NCBI GenBank assembly: GCA_904063045.1
Contig: CAJFCJ010000002.1
Span: 2,475,891 to 2,539,890, forward strand
Direction: 5' to 3'
DNA length: 64,000 nucleotides
Origin: Dimorphilus gyrociliatus
Taxonomy: Eukaryota > Annelida > Polychaeta > Dinophilidae
Part shown: positions 52,197 to 63,762 of the stretch, one piece after another
How the letters are laid out: each line of letters opens with the position of its first letter
Numbering within the stretch: the first letter of the stretch is position 1
The notes under the pieces: model-generated
Seen by the model: the letters and a program-made list of their open reading frames with translations, nothing else
Told to the model about the DNA's origin: nothing
The model's database searches: none
Translations under genes and position numbers: made by a program

Positions 52197-55100
52197 ATAT
52201 TTCGTGATTTATATATTAATTAAAGACAGATTGTGCCTTCTTTCGTTCAAGTGAAATGTTTTGTATATAAATTCTCTTCGTTTAATGTACATACATACGT
52301 TATTGAATATATCAGCATTCATATGTAAAATATATGTTCTGTGTACGTATATATATATACGTCTGTATATACAGTATACATTATATAGAGTACATCTATG
52401 AATATATTAATATACGAAGTATACGGAATATCTATACAGCATGCTTCCAAATTAATAGGAATATTCTATTTGCAACCGTATAAATATATATATATATCTA
52501 ATATGGTGGTTATTAAATGATAAAAAAATGGCAGATGTGACCTACTTTTATGTGTCTTTGCTCAAAGTATAGATTATGTTAATAAAAGTTAATGAAAATT
52601 CTTATTAAAATCTCTAGTACAGTAGTACATATATTTTTTATTTACTAAGAGAGAGAAAATCGAATACTTAAGAAAAAGCTATTTATATCAATTTATTAAT
52701 ACTAGAGTTAATTCGTAAAAAAAGAGAGTAAATGGAGAAAAGGAGGAAAGAAAAAAGATATTGACTGGTAATTAAATTACGTATTTTATCGAATTGCCAA
52801 TAGTTTTGTTTAAGCTATACAATAAAGCAGATTAATGAACGTTTGCCTCTCATCAGTCTCTATCGTTATTTTTATAAAGGAGAAAAGTTAATATAAATAT
52901 ATCAACATATTACTTCAATAATAAGTAATGTTTACACAAATATCTCTGGATCAAAGAACCGAATCAGTCATCTGTGATGTCATAGCTATCGCATGACGTC
53001 ACTATAATTATTTGGTCACACTCCTTTAAAATAAAATTTCCCACAATATACATGTAATTAGATTATGTAAGTGATACTCTTCTATATTATTATTCTCCTT
53101 TGATCTGACCTCTCGTGAATTATGGAATCGTTATTTTTAGGGTTAAACGAAAATTCTATTGCTAAAAGTAAATAGCTACAGATTAAAAAAAGTACAAAGA
53201 GGGAACGGGGAGGGGAAGATAATTTATGCAAATACATCTAAGGATTATTCTTATTAATAGCGTGAATGTTACATTATGAAAAAATTAAAAAAAGTAAATA
53301 ATCTCGAAAATTACCTTTAAAATGTTCATATCACATATGTTCACCCTAATCTAACAATGAACTAAACCAAATCTACAATTATAAGTCAATTTGGAAAAAT
53401 TTATCCTAAAGATTTCAATTGGTCGTCAGATGGAGCTAAATTTATAAATTATTATTCATGTCGCTTGTAAACACCTTAATTATCAAGAGAAATATTTATA
53501 TATTTGTATATAAATATCTCTTTATACATAAGGGTCATTTATATAAATCAAGGTGGTCCGGTAGGCCGTGGAAAAGAATCTGTTTTGTATGCATTAACAA
53601 TACTCACTTTGCTATGCGGGTATATTGTCCATATCTTTTATCTCTTTAAGTAGTCGTCTTGACACGCTATTAGCAACAGATCTATTGATGGTTTCAATGA
53701 CGTGAAAAATTGAACCCATCTTCCACTATTTATCATTACCTTAAAACTTTCCAGACAGCTTTCATTTCTCAATTTCAATAATTATTATTCATAATTAATT
53801 TACAACGGATAAGGAAATGAGGTTACGTTTGGGTCATATTGCGGTGAGACTTTAAGAGGCAAACTGTCTGCAAATTGATAATTAATCACAGGCGTAGAGA
53901 GCATACATCTTCTGTTTCTCTTTTTTTTAGGCTTAAAGTCATTAATATATTTCTATTTTAGGTACCTTCTTTTATCAGAGTGCACATTTTCCTATGTATA
54001 TATATTTAAAGTATATATTTCTTAATAAAAGCATATATAAACCACTTTAGCTCGTAATATATTAATTAATATAATCAAATGTACAAAATCTTTTGTAAAC
54101 AACAAGTAAATAATTCCCTTTTGATTTAATATCTTTCCTTTTTCATTAAGAATAAATGAAAAATAAATAATAATTGATACAATAAAGTTACAATACACTA
54201 TATAAATATGAAATTGATGAAAGATCCAAAATGAACATATACAGTAGATAAATATATAACATTATTTGAGGGAAAATAGAATAAACTAACAGAAAGAGAA
54301 AACGTTACTTTTAACAAATAAATTTTCTAATTTCCTATGGGAGATGCAGATTTTTAAAAAAATGTAGTAATTGACTCCCTCTCTCATCCCTTTAACGAAA
54401 CTACCCGTTGATTATTATCATTAATTAAAATCAGCTTTTAAAGAATAGTAATCGAGTAAAAATTCGCGTTATATTCATTTGTTGATTAGTTTCTTTTCTT
54501 AGTATTTATCTCTCTAAAGAACATTGAATATACATTAATTTCGTTCTTCTTTTTTAAAGAAATACTTTTCCGCTTGAATTTTTTAGCGAAATGGGTTACT
54601 TTTACTCTAAAAGCTTAGAAAACCTACTTATTAAAGTTCTTATCAAGTCATTTAATGCTTTTAATGGAGGAATATATTTCATAAATAATACATTACAAGT
54701 CGATTAGAAAACTCTAGGCTTTTTTCATATTGAATTGAACTATCAAGAGAGTTGGGATAGTGAAATCAAAACAAATTTAAACTCCAAATGATACTTAACC
54801 TTAAGAAAACTTGTTACAGGCCTATAATTAGCCGACTTTTTACTACTTCCTTTTCAAATGAATAAGTTGACAAGGTAGGCGGAAATAAGAGTAAATTTAT
54901 CAATATTCTAATCAGATGAGAACGCTTTGGTGTATATTGAATTATTTACAATGTACTTATATCTATTTATGTTATTTTGCAACACTTAAAGATCCATTTT
55001 TCAAAGTTTTTTCATTACAACGTCAAAAATTTATTGTCATCGGATATTACGTCACAAAATATTTTTTTTTTTATAAAAATTTATTACTTTTTTTATAAAT

Positions 55101-56234
55101 AGCTAAAACACCTTTATTTCTTTTAATAAATTTGATTTAAATGATATAAACTCTTTTATAAAAATAAGAAATAAATACAAAAAGTATCTTTCAACAGTTT
55201 AATATTTTGACAGTTGCCAAACCGCTAGATGGCAGTGCACAGTAAGTATGGAAAAAAAGGTAAAAATAAATTTAATTAAGTTATATATATATTTTAAATA
55301 GTTACTTTATTAAATATCTCAAGTTTAACATTATATTTAGACTATTTTGTTATTTATACACTTTATTATACTTAATACAAAATAACTATTTTATGAGAAG
55401 AAAAGGAGATTACTAGGGAGGTGGACAATCAATTTTATTAAATATCTTTTTATACACAATTCTTAAAATACAATAGTTTTAAATTTTATAAATGAACAGT
55501 GCAATTGAAATGATTCCATACATGTGAAATAGATGTTAAATAATACTTTTATATTGTACACTAAGTATTAAAGTGGTACTTTGTGTCATAATTATCTGAA
55601 AGAAAATATATTTATTATTATTTGGGTCAATATTTTAATAAATCTTTAGTAACATTAAACGACTTCTTTGATTAATACCATCATCTCGAGTTTAAATTAT
55701 TCGACGATTGAACCGATTTAATGTCCAATTTTTTAAAACGATGTCCATGCATGGACATGCGTATTAGAATAGTCTAAGGCATGACCGGATATTTCACACA
55801 GGAAGTATGACATATTGCATTCTAGCGATAATCGTTTTCCATATCAAATAAGAAATGCGATATAAATATCTAAAATCGATAATAATCGAGAAGAATTTCA
55901 CATAAATATTATCTAAAAAAAAGTAGTTTTATATGTTGAAAAAAGTATTTTTATTAGACATAGTATTTTAATTTTCATGTCTTATTTTAGTAACGGAAAT
56001 AATTACAATACTTTAAGCTATAAATCGATGAATTCACAAATTTTTAGAACTTTATCGATTTACGTTGAACTTGTATATGATTGTCGATTTATCAACTATC
56101 GTTTTGTCGATTTTATCTCGATTACTCCAACCTCTAAAATTACTGCGGCTAACACGCCGATAGAAGTTATTAGTTAAATTTGTTATTACTAACTGGCATT
56201 ATTTGTTGTAATCATAAGGATACAATAATTTGAT
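52197..56234. other. Lbx 3' region and spacer to eIF3a
   Basis: The first few hundred bases are probably Lbx 3' UTR, with TA-rich DNA at 52.3-52.5 kb. A CRE palindrome is at 52994-53001, an AGATGGCAG copy at 55227-55235 and an 18-bp perfect palindrome at 55741-55758. The rest is AT-rich without a supported gene. Confidence 0.45.
55741..55758. repeat. 18-bp perfect palindrome
   Basis: ATGTCCATGCATGGACAT equals its own reverse complement. It lies 477 bp upstream of the eIF3a start codon in AT-rich DNA and is preceded by another ATGTCC about 20 bp away. It could be a dimeric transcription-factor site; no function can be shown from sequence. Confidence 0.5.
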
Positions 56235-59200
56235 ATGCCAACCTACTTTCAAAGACCTGAGAACGCTCTGAAGAGAGCAAATGGTAAGTTAGCGGGAAGC
56301 AGTATGCTACCTCGTGTTTATCAGTAGTTTTACTTATTGTGCTTCAGAATTTATTGATGTTGGAAAGCCAATTAGAGCTTTGGATGCTCTTTGTGATGTT
56401 ATCAAAAGTAAGAAACATCGAACATGGCAAAAAATTCATGAGCCGATCATGGAAAAGTATTTGGAACTATGTGTTTCATTGAAGAAAAGTCACGTGGCTA
56501 AAGAGGGTTTGCATCAGTACAAGAACATTTGTCAACAAGTAAATTTTTTAACCCACTTAATAAGTGATCTTTCTACATGTATTATTTTCAGGTTAACGTT
56601 GCTTCTCTAGAAAAAGTTGTAAGACTGTATCTTCAGCTTGCCGAAACAAAAACTGAGGAAGCAAGTAAACAATCCCACCAAGCAGTAATTGATATTGATG
56701 ATTTGGAATGTCCACAAACTCCAGAGAGGTAACTTGTTGAAAGCTTTCATTTGAGATGCTCATGACAAATTTCTCTGTAGCCTTTTGCTATCTGCCGTAA
56801 GTGCTGAAGATACCCAAGATAGAGCAGATAGAGCAATTCTGACTCCATGGGTTAAATTTTTGTGGGAATCTTATAGGCAATGTTTGGATTTACTTAGAAA
56901 CAACTCAAGCTATGAAAAATTATACCAGGACATTGCTCAACAAGGTAAAAATAAGCTTTTGAATTTTACCATTACATAGTATATATAATTATTTTCTGAT
57001 AACGTTTTAATTAATTTTTTCAGCTTTTGCTTTTTGTATCAAGTATGAAAGAAAAACCGAATTTCGCAAGCTATGTGAGAGTTTAAGATTGCATCTTGGG
57101 CACATTCAAAAGCACCATAATCAACAACGAGCGATAAATTTGAGTAATCCTGAATCACAGGCTTTACACTTGGAAACTCGATTAGTTCAACTGGATTCGG
57201 CCATCACTATGGAATTATGGGCAGAAGCTTTAAAAGCTGTTGAAGATGTTCATGGTTTGGTTTCACTCTCAAAGAAACCACCAAAGCCCTCTTTAATGGC
57301 TAATTATTATAGTAAAGTTGCACTGGTGTTCTGGAAGAGTGGTAGCTATTTATTTCATGCAGCAGCCTGGCATGCTCTCTACAGACTTTCAAGAGACCAA
57401 AGAAAAAATCTGAGCCAAGAAGAGTTACAAAAATTGGCTTCTAGGGTTTTAGTTGCAACATTGGCTGTTCCTGTTGTACCTCAGCAATCCCCACTGGCTC
57501 ATGTTTTGGATGTAGAAGATACGACAACAGAGAAGCAACGAAGATTAGCCACTCTTTTAGGACTTAATGCTCCTCCTACTAGAGCATCATTAATTGCAGA
57601 ATTATTAAAGGGTGGAGCTGTTCAACACGCACATCCTCAATTGCAACCCTTGTATCTCCATTTAGAAGTTGAATTTCATCCTCTTACTCTCGCTGAACGC
57701 GTTAAATCCTCTTTGGAATACTGCAAGGAACAAGAAGCTCTGGCTCCTTACATTGAACCACTGAATGTTGTGACTGTTACGCGTCTTATTACTCAAGTAG
57801 CCCAAGTCTATGACACCATATCGTTAGAAAGATTTACTAAGCTGGCTCCTTTCATGGAAAGACAACGACTTGCAAGAATAACTGTAAACGTAGCCAAGAA
57901 CTTGGAATTACCTTTAAGAATTGATCATAGAACAAAAAGCATCACTTTTACTGCGGATGGTGCCTGTTGTACTGGAGGTAGAATTTCAGATGATCTTACT
58001 TTAGGACCTGTTTTACAAGCTCTTCCTGGCGAACAACTTAGATCGCAACTAGTTAATATGGCCAATATATTGCAGAAGGCAGTGTCTTCTTTACAAGATG
58101 AAGATAACATTGAAGCTCTTAGGCAAAAGATTGCTATTGATTACAAACGACATGCCAAAGCTGAACATGATAAAATTCTTGAGAGAAAGCTCCAAATCGA
58201 GTCGAGAAAAGTTAGACAAGAAGAGGAGCAGTCCGCAAGACAACAGGAAGTATACGAAAGACAAGAGGAGGAAAGAAGAAAGCAAAAAGAAATTGAAAAT
58301 GATAGATTAGTTAGAGAAATGGAAGAGAGAGAGAGAAAAAAGAGACAACAAGAACACGATGAAATTAAGAAGAGGGAAACGAAAGCTAGAATCGATCAGA
58401 TGAGAGCTACAGAGATTGGAAGAAGAGTATTTGAAGGCATGGATGAAGAAGAAATAGAGCAATTAGATCCTGACACCATAATGGCTAGACAAGTAGAGCA
58501 GTTGGAGAAAGAAAAGAAGGAATTAACTGAGAGGTTAAAAACCCAAGAAAAAAAAGTTGATCATTTTGAACGAGCTAAGCGTCTTGAAGAGATACCCCTG
58601 TTAGAAAAATTTAGTAAGAAGATGACAGAAGAAGCTAAACGATATTGGGAATTGCAAGAACATAATAGAATTGACGAATTGAGAAGAGAGAGAGTTCTTG
58701 CTATGCAACATAGAGATCGTCTTAGAAGAATGCTTCAAGACAAAGAAAACTGGTTGAAAGAATTGAAAAAGGATAGGTTCTCAGTTTATAGGGAAAAGTT
58801 AACGAGATGGGAAATGGAAATGAAAGATATTCGTGTGGAAAGATTAGCTGCTCGAAGAGAGCAACGCAAGCGAGACAGAAGAGAAGAATATTACGCCAAG
58901 AAAGAAGAAGAAGAAGAGAGGAAGAGAATGGAAGAAGAAAGAAGGAAGAGAGAAGAAACAGAAAAACTAGAGCAGGAAAAGAAAGATCAAGAGAGAAGAG
59001 AATATGATGAAAAACTTAAAAAGTTACAGGAAATGGAGAATAAAAAACGAGAAAAAGAAAGGGAAATTGAGCTCAGAGAGCAACAGAAAAAAGCTAATCT
59101 TGATAGGCCCAATGATGGAGTTAAAGGTGAAGACAGATGGCGTGATTCTGGCAGCAGTTCAGGACCGTGGAGGCCTAAGTCTACTGCTCAATGGCGAGAT

Positions 59201-60937
59201 AAAGAAATTCGAAAACAAGAGAGCTGGAGAGGAGGCTCTTCTAAAGAAGATGGCGTCTGGAGAAGAACTGCCGAACAGTCTCCGGCCAGTTCAGCACCGA
59301 GAGACATTAGATCTTCTGGTAATGCCTGGCGTACGGAGGGTAGAGAAGAATCCCGAGGTGGACCATGGCGTGCAGGTGGGGAAGGCAAAGAAGAACCCCG
59401 AGGCGGACCATGGCGTGCAGGTGGGGAAAGCAAAGAAGAACCTCGAGGAGGACCATGGCGCACAGAAGGCAAAGAAGAGCCTCGAGGTGGACCATGGCGC
59501 ACAGAAAACAAAGAAGAGCCTCGTGCAGGACCATGGCGCACGGAAGGTAAAGAAGAGCCCAGAGGTGGACCATGGCGTTCAGAAGGCAAAGATGAATCCC
59601 GAGGTGGACCATGGCGTTCGGAAGGCAAAGATGAATCCCGAGGTGGACCATGGCGTTCGGAAGGCAAAGATGAATCCCGAGGTGGACCATGGCGTTCGGA
59701 AGGCAAAGATGAATCCCGAGGTGGACCATGGCGATCGGAAGGTAAAGAGGAGCCTCGTGGTAGTTCTGCTTATACACCTCGTAGAGATAATAGAGATAGA
59801 GATGGCAGGGACAATAGGGATAGTAGGGACTGGAGGTCAGGTCCAGCTTCAAGAGATTTTGATAGAGATAAGCCTGCCGAAAACAAGTGGAGAACCAACG
59901 ACTCTTCCTCATGGAGGAAAGGAGAAGATAGAAAAGACGGCCAATCCTCTTCTAGTTGGCGAATGGGGGGCAGTCGAGACGATAGAAAACGAGACGACAG
60001 AGATGATACTAGGAAACCTCAAGGTATTTATTCATTTAGTTATTTGATAAAATCCATTTGAATATTAATAGTCCAATTTACGTGAGCTTTCACACTTAAG
60101 CAACATCCCATATATTAAGTCCTTTTTCATAAAGTTGATACATTTAATTTAAATTGATAAATCATTAAAATGTAAGTAATGTCATAATACTCTCTTATAA
60201 CCATTATCATATGTTGCGAAGTCCTTTATACGCTAAATTAAAAACTTGGACTTCACTACTGTCTACCAACAACAGAAACACCCACGCTTATAAGTGAATC
60301 AATTTTAAGCTTGCTTTGTTTTCTGGAATCATTTTCTACCTCTTTCCATACAACTAATAATACATAAGTTGTCGCTCTTATTTATTTACGCATGCAAGTA
60401 GTTTCTATATTTAGTCCTTTGGGCTTAAGTTCAGAAAAATTATCGGATTTCCTTCCATCCAACTTAAATTTTTCGAATTTTTACTAAGTTTTTTTAAGAG
60501 TTGTAAAAGATGCTAATCACTAAAAGTGCGTCAGCCCATCGACATCTCTGCACCATGAAGTTAAAATATCCCTACTTTAAAGTCGAGACCTTACATATTA
60601 TCTTTCATTGTTATTCTGTATATTATGAAATGTTTTACGGCACTTATTCCGATGAAATTGTCTATAAATAGAAGAACTAAGAGGACTCATTTTGAAAAGA
60701 TAATGAATAATTTATACAATACATTTCTTAAATTAGTTTGATGAGTCGTAAAGACCTTCTCAAGAAATTTTTATCAATGCGGATGTCAACTGAATAATAC
60801 CGTGCAATGACACCTTATGATTTTTCCTATTAAAAGATTACTTTTTATAATCTCTTTAGTCTAATAATAAATGTATATCTATATTAAGAATTTCTTTTTC
60901 AGCCGACGACGATGGATGGAGACAAGTCCGGCGTTAA
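56235..60937 (+). CDS. eif3a: eIF3a, translation initiation factor 3 subunit A (6 exons, 1191 aa)
   Basis: Largest core subunit of the cytoplasmic eIF3 complex, which recruits mRNA to the 40S ribosome. Exons: 56235-56283, 56348-56538, 56592-56728, 56781-56944, 57024-60023 and 60903-60937; all GT-AG with matching phases. The start [16 protein letters not shown], then [43 protein letters not shown] and [13 protein letters not shown] are near-invariant eIF3a stretches. A PCI-type region lies roughly at 300-500, then a long charged coiled coil (~540-890) with [19 protein letters not shown], then a low-complexity Arg/Gly/Trp tail made of tandem 13-residue units (~950-1093). The last exon codes only for [10 protein letters not shown], matching the conserved terminal DGW...VRR of animal eIF3a. 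Shorter than human (about 1380 aa) mainly in the repeat tail. The small first exon and short introns 1-4 contrast with an 879-bp last intron. Confidence 0.96.
59358..59760 (+). repeat. Coding minisatellite in eIF3a, about 10 units of 39-45 bp
   Basis: Tandem units begin near 59358, 59403, 59448, 59487, 59526, 59565, 59604, 59643, 59682 and 59721. The first two are 45 bp, the rest 39 bp, always a multiple of three. The consensus peptide is [13 protein letters not shown]. The copies starting at 59604, 59643 and 59682 are almost identical at DNA level, while earlier copies diverge, so the 3' side expanded recently. The array keeps open frames on other strands and frames, which explains spurious ORFs here. 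Confidence 0.92.
60024..60902 (+). other. eIF3a last intron (879 bp)
   Basis: Starts GTATTT after a phase 1 codon and ends TTTTTCAG before a 35-bp terminal exon. AT-rich, with nothing else recognised inside. It is over ten times longer than the other introns of the gene. Confidence 0.7.
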
Positions 60938-61492
60938 AGATTATCATAGAAAATTTATGAATTTTTCGTTTTCTTCGTAAGGAAGTTATGTCGATTTCTA
61001 ATACGTAATACTTTGCTTGAAATATAAGATTATTGTTCGAATTATCGAAAGGTCGCTAGTCACGTTCCGGTTGATTATATTTAGCAAAGTGTAGTTTGAA
61101 ATGTAATATCAAACAGATTGTTCTTATAAAGTTAATAACTGCGCATCAATCAGAGATATATTATAGAATATTTAACACAAACTTTTACACTATATATTAC
61201 AACGTTTCGAAAATTGTTTCTCACTGCCCTTCTTTAACAATTTATAGATGATATAAGAAATTTCTATTTTGCGAAAGTACATCCAAAAAGTTTAGCTGTT
61301 AGTATCATAAGTATAATTAAGTAAAGGGATTAAAAAAGTCTATTATGATATAGAATTATATGAAAGGAACACGAACCAATGAAATACTTCCTTTCCATAG
61401 GGATATTGCGTTTTTCTTCAAATGAAGACTAAAAAAATCATTATAGTTTATATTTAGTTTAAGCTGAAGTAGGTTCGTGATCATGACTTATT
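60938..61492. other. eIF3a 3' region and convergent spacer
   Basis: Presumed 3' UTR of eIF3a followed by AT-rich DNA up to the stop of the minus-strand small ORF. No further gene seen. Confidence 0.5.
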
Positions 61493-61711
61493 CTAATTGC
61501 TTACTGATTCCATAAATCCGTCTCGACTATTGGAAGGAGGGAAAGTAGGATCTCTGTTCCTCAAGTTCATATTTAACAATTCCTGACACTGCAATTGACG
61601 ATTTACTTCTTGAACGTCTTCTATCGGTTCAGATAACCAACCATCCTCGAAACTATGACTTGATGAAGCGAAGAGAAGAAGAAGGAAAAAAAAGGTTGAG
61701 AGAGTGATCAT
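61493..61711 (-). CDS. Small hypothetical secreted protein (72 aa)
   Basis: From the first in-frame ATG (61711) the product opens with MITLSTFFFLLLLFASSSHS, a classic signal peptide with likely cleavage after about residue 20, followed by a 52-residue acidic, Gln/Asn-rich mature part with a single Cys. There are no dibasic processing sites and no amidation Gly, so it does not look like a standard neuropeptide precursor. No family was recognised. The frame extends upstream without an ATG, so the true start or a 5' exon may differ. It lies between eIF3a (convergent) and TTC33 (same strand, 614 bp upstream). It could also be the last exon of a longer gene or a chance frame; the signal peptide is the main support. 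Confidence 0.45.
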   Translation of the reverse strand: MITLSTFFFLLLLFASSSHSFEDGWLSEPIEDVQEVNRQLQCQELLNMNLRNRDPTFPPSNSRDGFMESVSN

Positions 61712-62325
61712 ATCAAGTGGCTTGGATGAAAAAGAGCGCACACAGCTACTACTTCCCAACACCAGACGTCTCCCCAAATCTACAATGCGCCACCGTTTTA
61801 CTTAGTTTTTAAAAGATAAAAATACCTTTTTAAAGTCAGAATAATCATAATAAATATACTAACGAAGCAAAAATCAAACATTAATAGTAGCATTAGTCTA
61901 TTTATAAATTTAGTCAATACAAATGGAAATAAAAGCGTCGGATGGACACTTTATTCTAAATTTGGGTTGCTGTTGGATTAGCACTAAAGCTAATAATGCT
62001 TGTAATATTTTCCATTTTTAAGTGATTAAGCTTGAATTTGTGGATTAACAAAAGAGGAAAAAGCTTTAAAACCGTCTATTCATTAGTGATGAAAGAAAGT
62101 AACAATTTGATATTTCTGGTAAAGTCACAAAAATTTTCTTTAATTAAAAATTTATTCAATAGCTTAATACATTTAATTGAACATGACGGTTGTTTTTCAT
62201 TTAAAAATAGTTCATTGAAGTTTTCTTCCTCTTGTATTACTGCTTATGGCAATCAGGTATTAGAATTCGTCAAGAAAAAAATCTGAAAATGTGGCATTAA
62301 TACGACAGGAAAGGATCACGAAGTG
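61712..62325. other. Spacer between TTC33 and the small secreted ORF
   Basis: AT-rich. It contains the reverse GGTGGCGC-type sequence at 61787-61794 just upstream of the small ORF, and presumably the TTC33 3' UTR. The plus-strand frame at 62032-62286 has no supporting evidence. Confidence 0.45.
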
Positions 62326-63433
62326 CTATTGTCTAAATTTCACAACTTCTCTAACTTGTTCTGATGTTTCTTCCTCGTCTAAAGATGCATTACTCTCAAA
62401 GTATTCTTCGCATTCTTTCAGTACTTGGCGAACCTCTTCTGAGTTAATATCAACGCTAGTGAATTTTTCTTGTTCATCTTTTAATGCCCTCTCTTCAATT
62501 TTCTTTTGCAGTTCTCGTTTCTTAAATTTTTTTAATAATTCTAATGTTGGTTTTATGTCCTCTTCCCGTAATTCCAATGAAGTTGGTTGTAGGTGAAGTG
62601 CTTTACTAAACGATCGAATCGCCATAGATACTTCACCTAAATTTAATTGACATCTTCCAAGAGTTTGCCAAGCTAAATACCAATTGGGTTTATATTTTGC
62701 AGCTTCCTCAGCACTCTGAATTGCCGGCATTACTTCACCTAAGGCCATGTAGGCCTATTAAAAGTATCTTATTTTCCATTTTCCATCTCATTGTAAATTG
62801 AACTTAATAACAAAGTTACCTGGGCTTTCATTTCATGTATTTCTGCAACAGCGGAAACAAGTTGTAACGCTTGATTCCATTTGTCAATAGCTTCCCAGTA
62901 TCTGTTTTATTTTTCTCTTAAGGACCTTTCAAGGTGTCATTTTCTTTTTAAATAAAAAAAATATCACCTTTCGTTATCGGCTAAGGTACATCCTTCTCCT
63001 TTTAGACGTTGACATTTCGCTAGGGCGTCTTCAAGTTGTAATGCTGAAAAAAAAATGCTTTTATAGTTTATTTACAAAAAACATCTTTTTATCTTAAATT
63101 GTCTACAATTATAGGATCATTTCCTCTGTGTGAAAGACTCTTTCCTTTTATATCATTTTTATTTAGATTACGGGAAAATGATATCTTTATATGCTATTTC
63201 CTTTAAAATAGAGTAGCTTCTTTCTTTTCTATTCTAACTGGATAAATAACAAAAACGATTTATAAACCTGGCTTCTTCGGTCTCAATGTCAACCAATCTA
63301 TTCCTGTATCTTCGAGATCTTGGATAGTTGTTTCGTTAGCTGAATCGTTTTCAAACTGTTCTTTAATTGAATGGACTACAGTATCTCCCAGCTTCCTCTT
63401 CCATCCAAATTTTACTTTACCAGTATTCGTCAT
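62326..63433 (-). CDS. ttc33: TTC33-like tetratricopeptide repeat protein (4 exons, 250 aa)
   Basis: TPR adaptor protein related to vertebrate TTC33 (osmosis-responsive factor); molecular role poorly known. Exons in gene order: 63433-63268, 63043-62968, 62901-62820 and 62754-62326; all GT-AG with phases 1, 2, 0 matching. The N-terminus has VKFGWKRKLGD, the FGWKRKxG signature of TTC33. Then come about three TPRs (residues ~60-165): ALAKCQRLKGEGCTLADNERYWEAI.., AEIHEMKAQAYMALGEVMPAI.. and WYLAWQTLGRCQLNLGEVSMAI.., the last matching the WQTLGRxQLxLGE stretch of TTC33. A charged, probably helical C-terminus follows (KKFKKRELQKKIEERALKDE). Length is close to the vertebrate protein. The start is the only ATG before the signature. 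Confidence 0.87.
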
Positions 63434-63743
63434 TATATAAACTCTCGTTAATTTTTACGAACTACTAAATAAATCATCTAAAATCTATTTTTAAGAACTA
63501 AATAATGAGGGGCAAGCTACCAGTTGTTTTTTATACATCCAAGGAATATTTTACGCAAAAAGTAATTACAACTGTATAATACAGATGGCATTCAAAACCC
63601 AAAGACTATAGGCTAAAAAAAGCGGCGTCTGATTGGCGTCCCGTATTATAATGCAACAGTCGTCTGACTGTCTATTACAGTGTTGCAGTATTTGGAGAAA
63701 GCTGTTACGATTACTTTTTGGAAGATAAATTTCTCTGGAAACA
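63434..63743. promoter_or_regulatory. Probable bidirectional promoter, TTC33 and a + strand gene
   Basis: 310 bp separate the TTC33 ATG (minus) from an ATG on plus that is followed by a perfect splice donor. An inverted CCAAT box, CTGATTGG at 63628-63635, next to a GCGGCGTC sequence lies inside. The last bases contain no frame on either strand that fits a known family. Confidence 0.45.
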
Positions 63744-63762
63744 ATGAGCAAACCAATTGTAG
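63744..63762 (+). CDS. Putative first coding exon of a gene cut by the window end
   Basis: ATG in good context (GAAACAATG) opens MSKPIV plus one base (phase 1), followed by AG|GTAAGTAG, an ideal donor. Position and orientation fit a gene divergent from TTC33. Only 19 coding bases are visible and the next exon lies beyond the window or was not found, so the product cannot be identified. Confidence 0.35.

Noticed and set aside
59188-59912. Long minus-strand frames with repeated Pro/Ser/His or Met/Val/His units
   Set aside because: They are antisense readings of the eIF3a coding repeat, whose unit length is a multiple of three and so keeps every frame open.
59004-60047. 347-codon plus-strand frame overlapping the eIF3a tail
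   Set aside because: It is the +2 reading of the same repetitive exon; the eIF3a frame has family similarity and correct splice phases.
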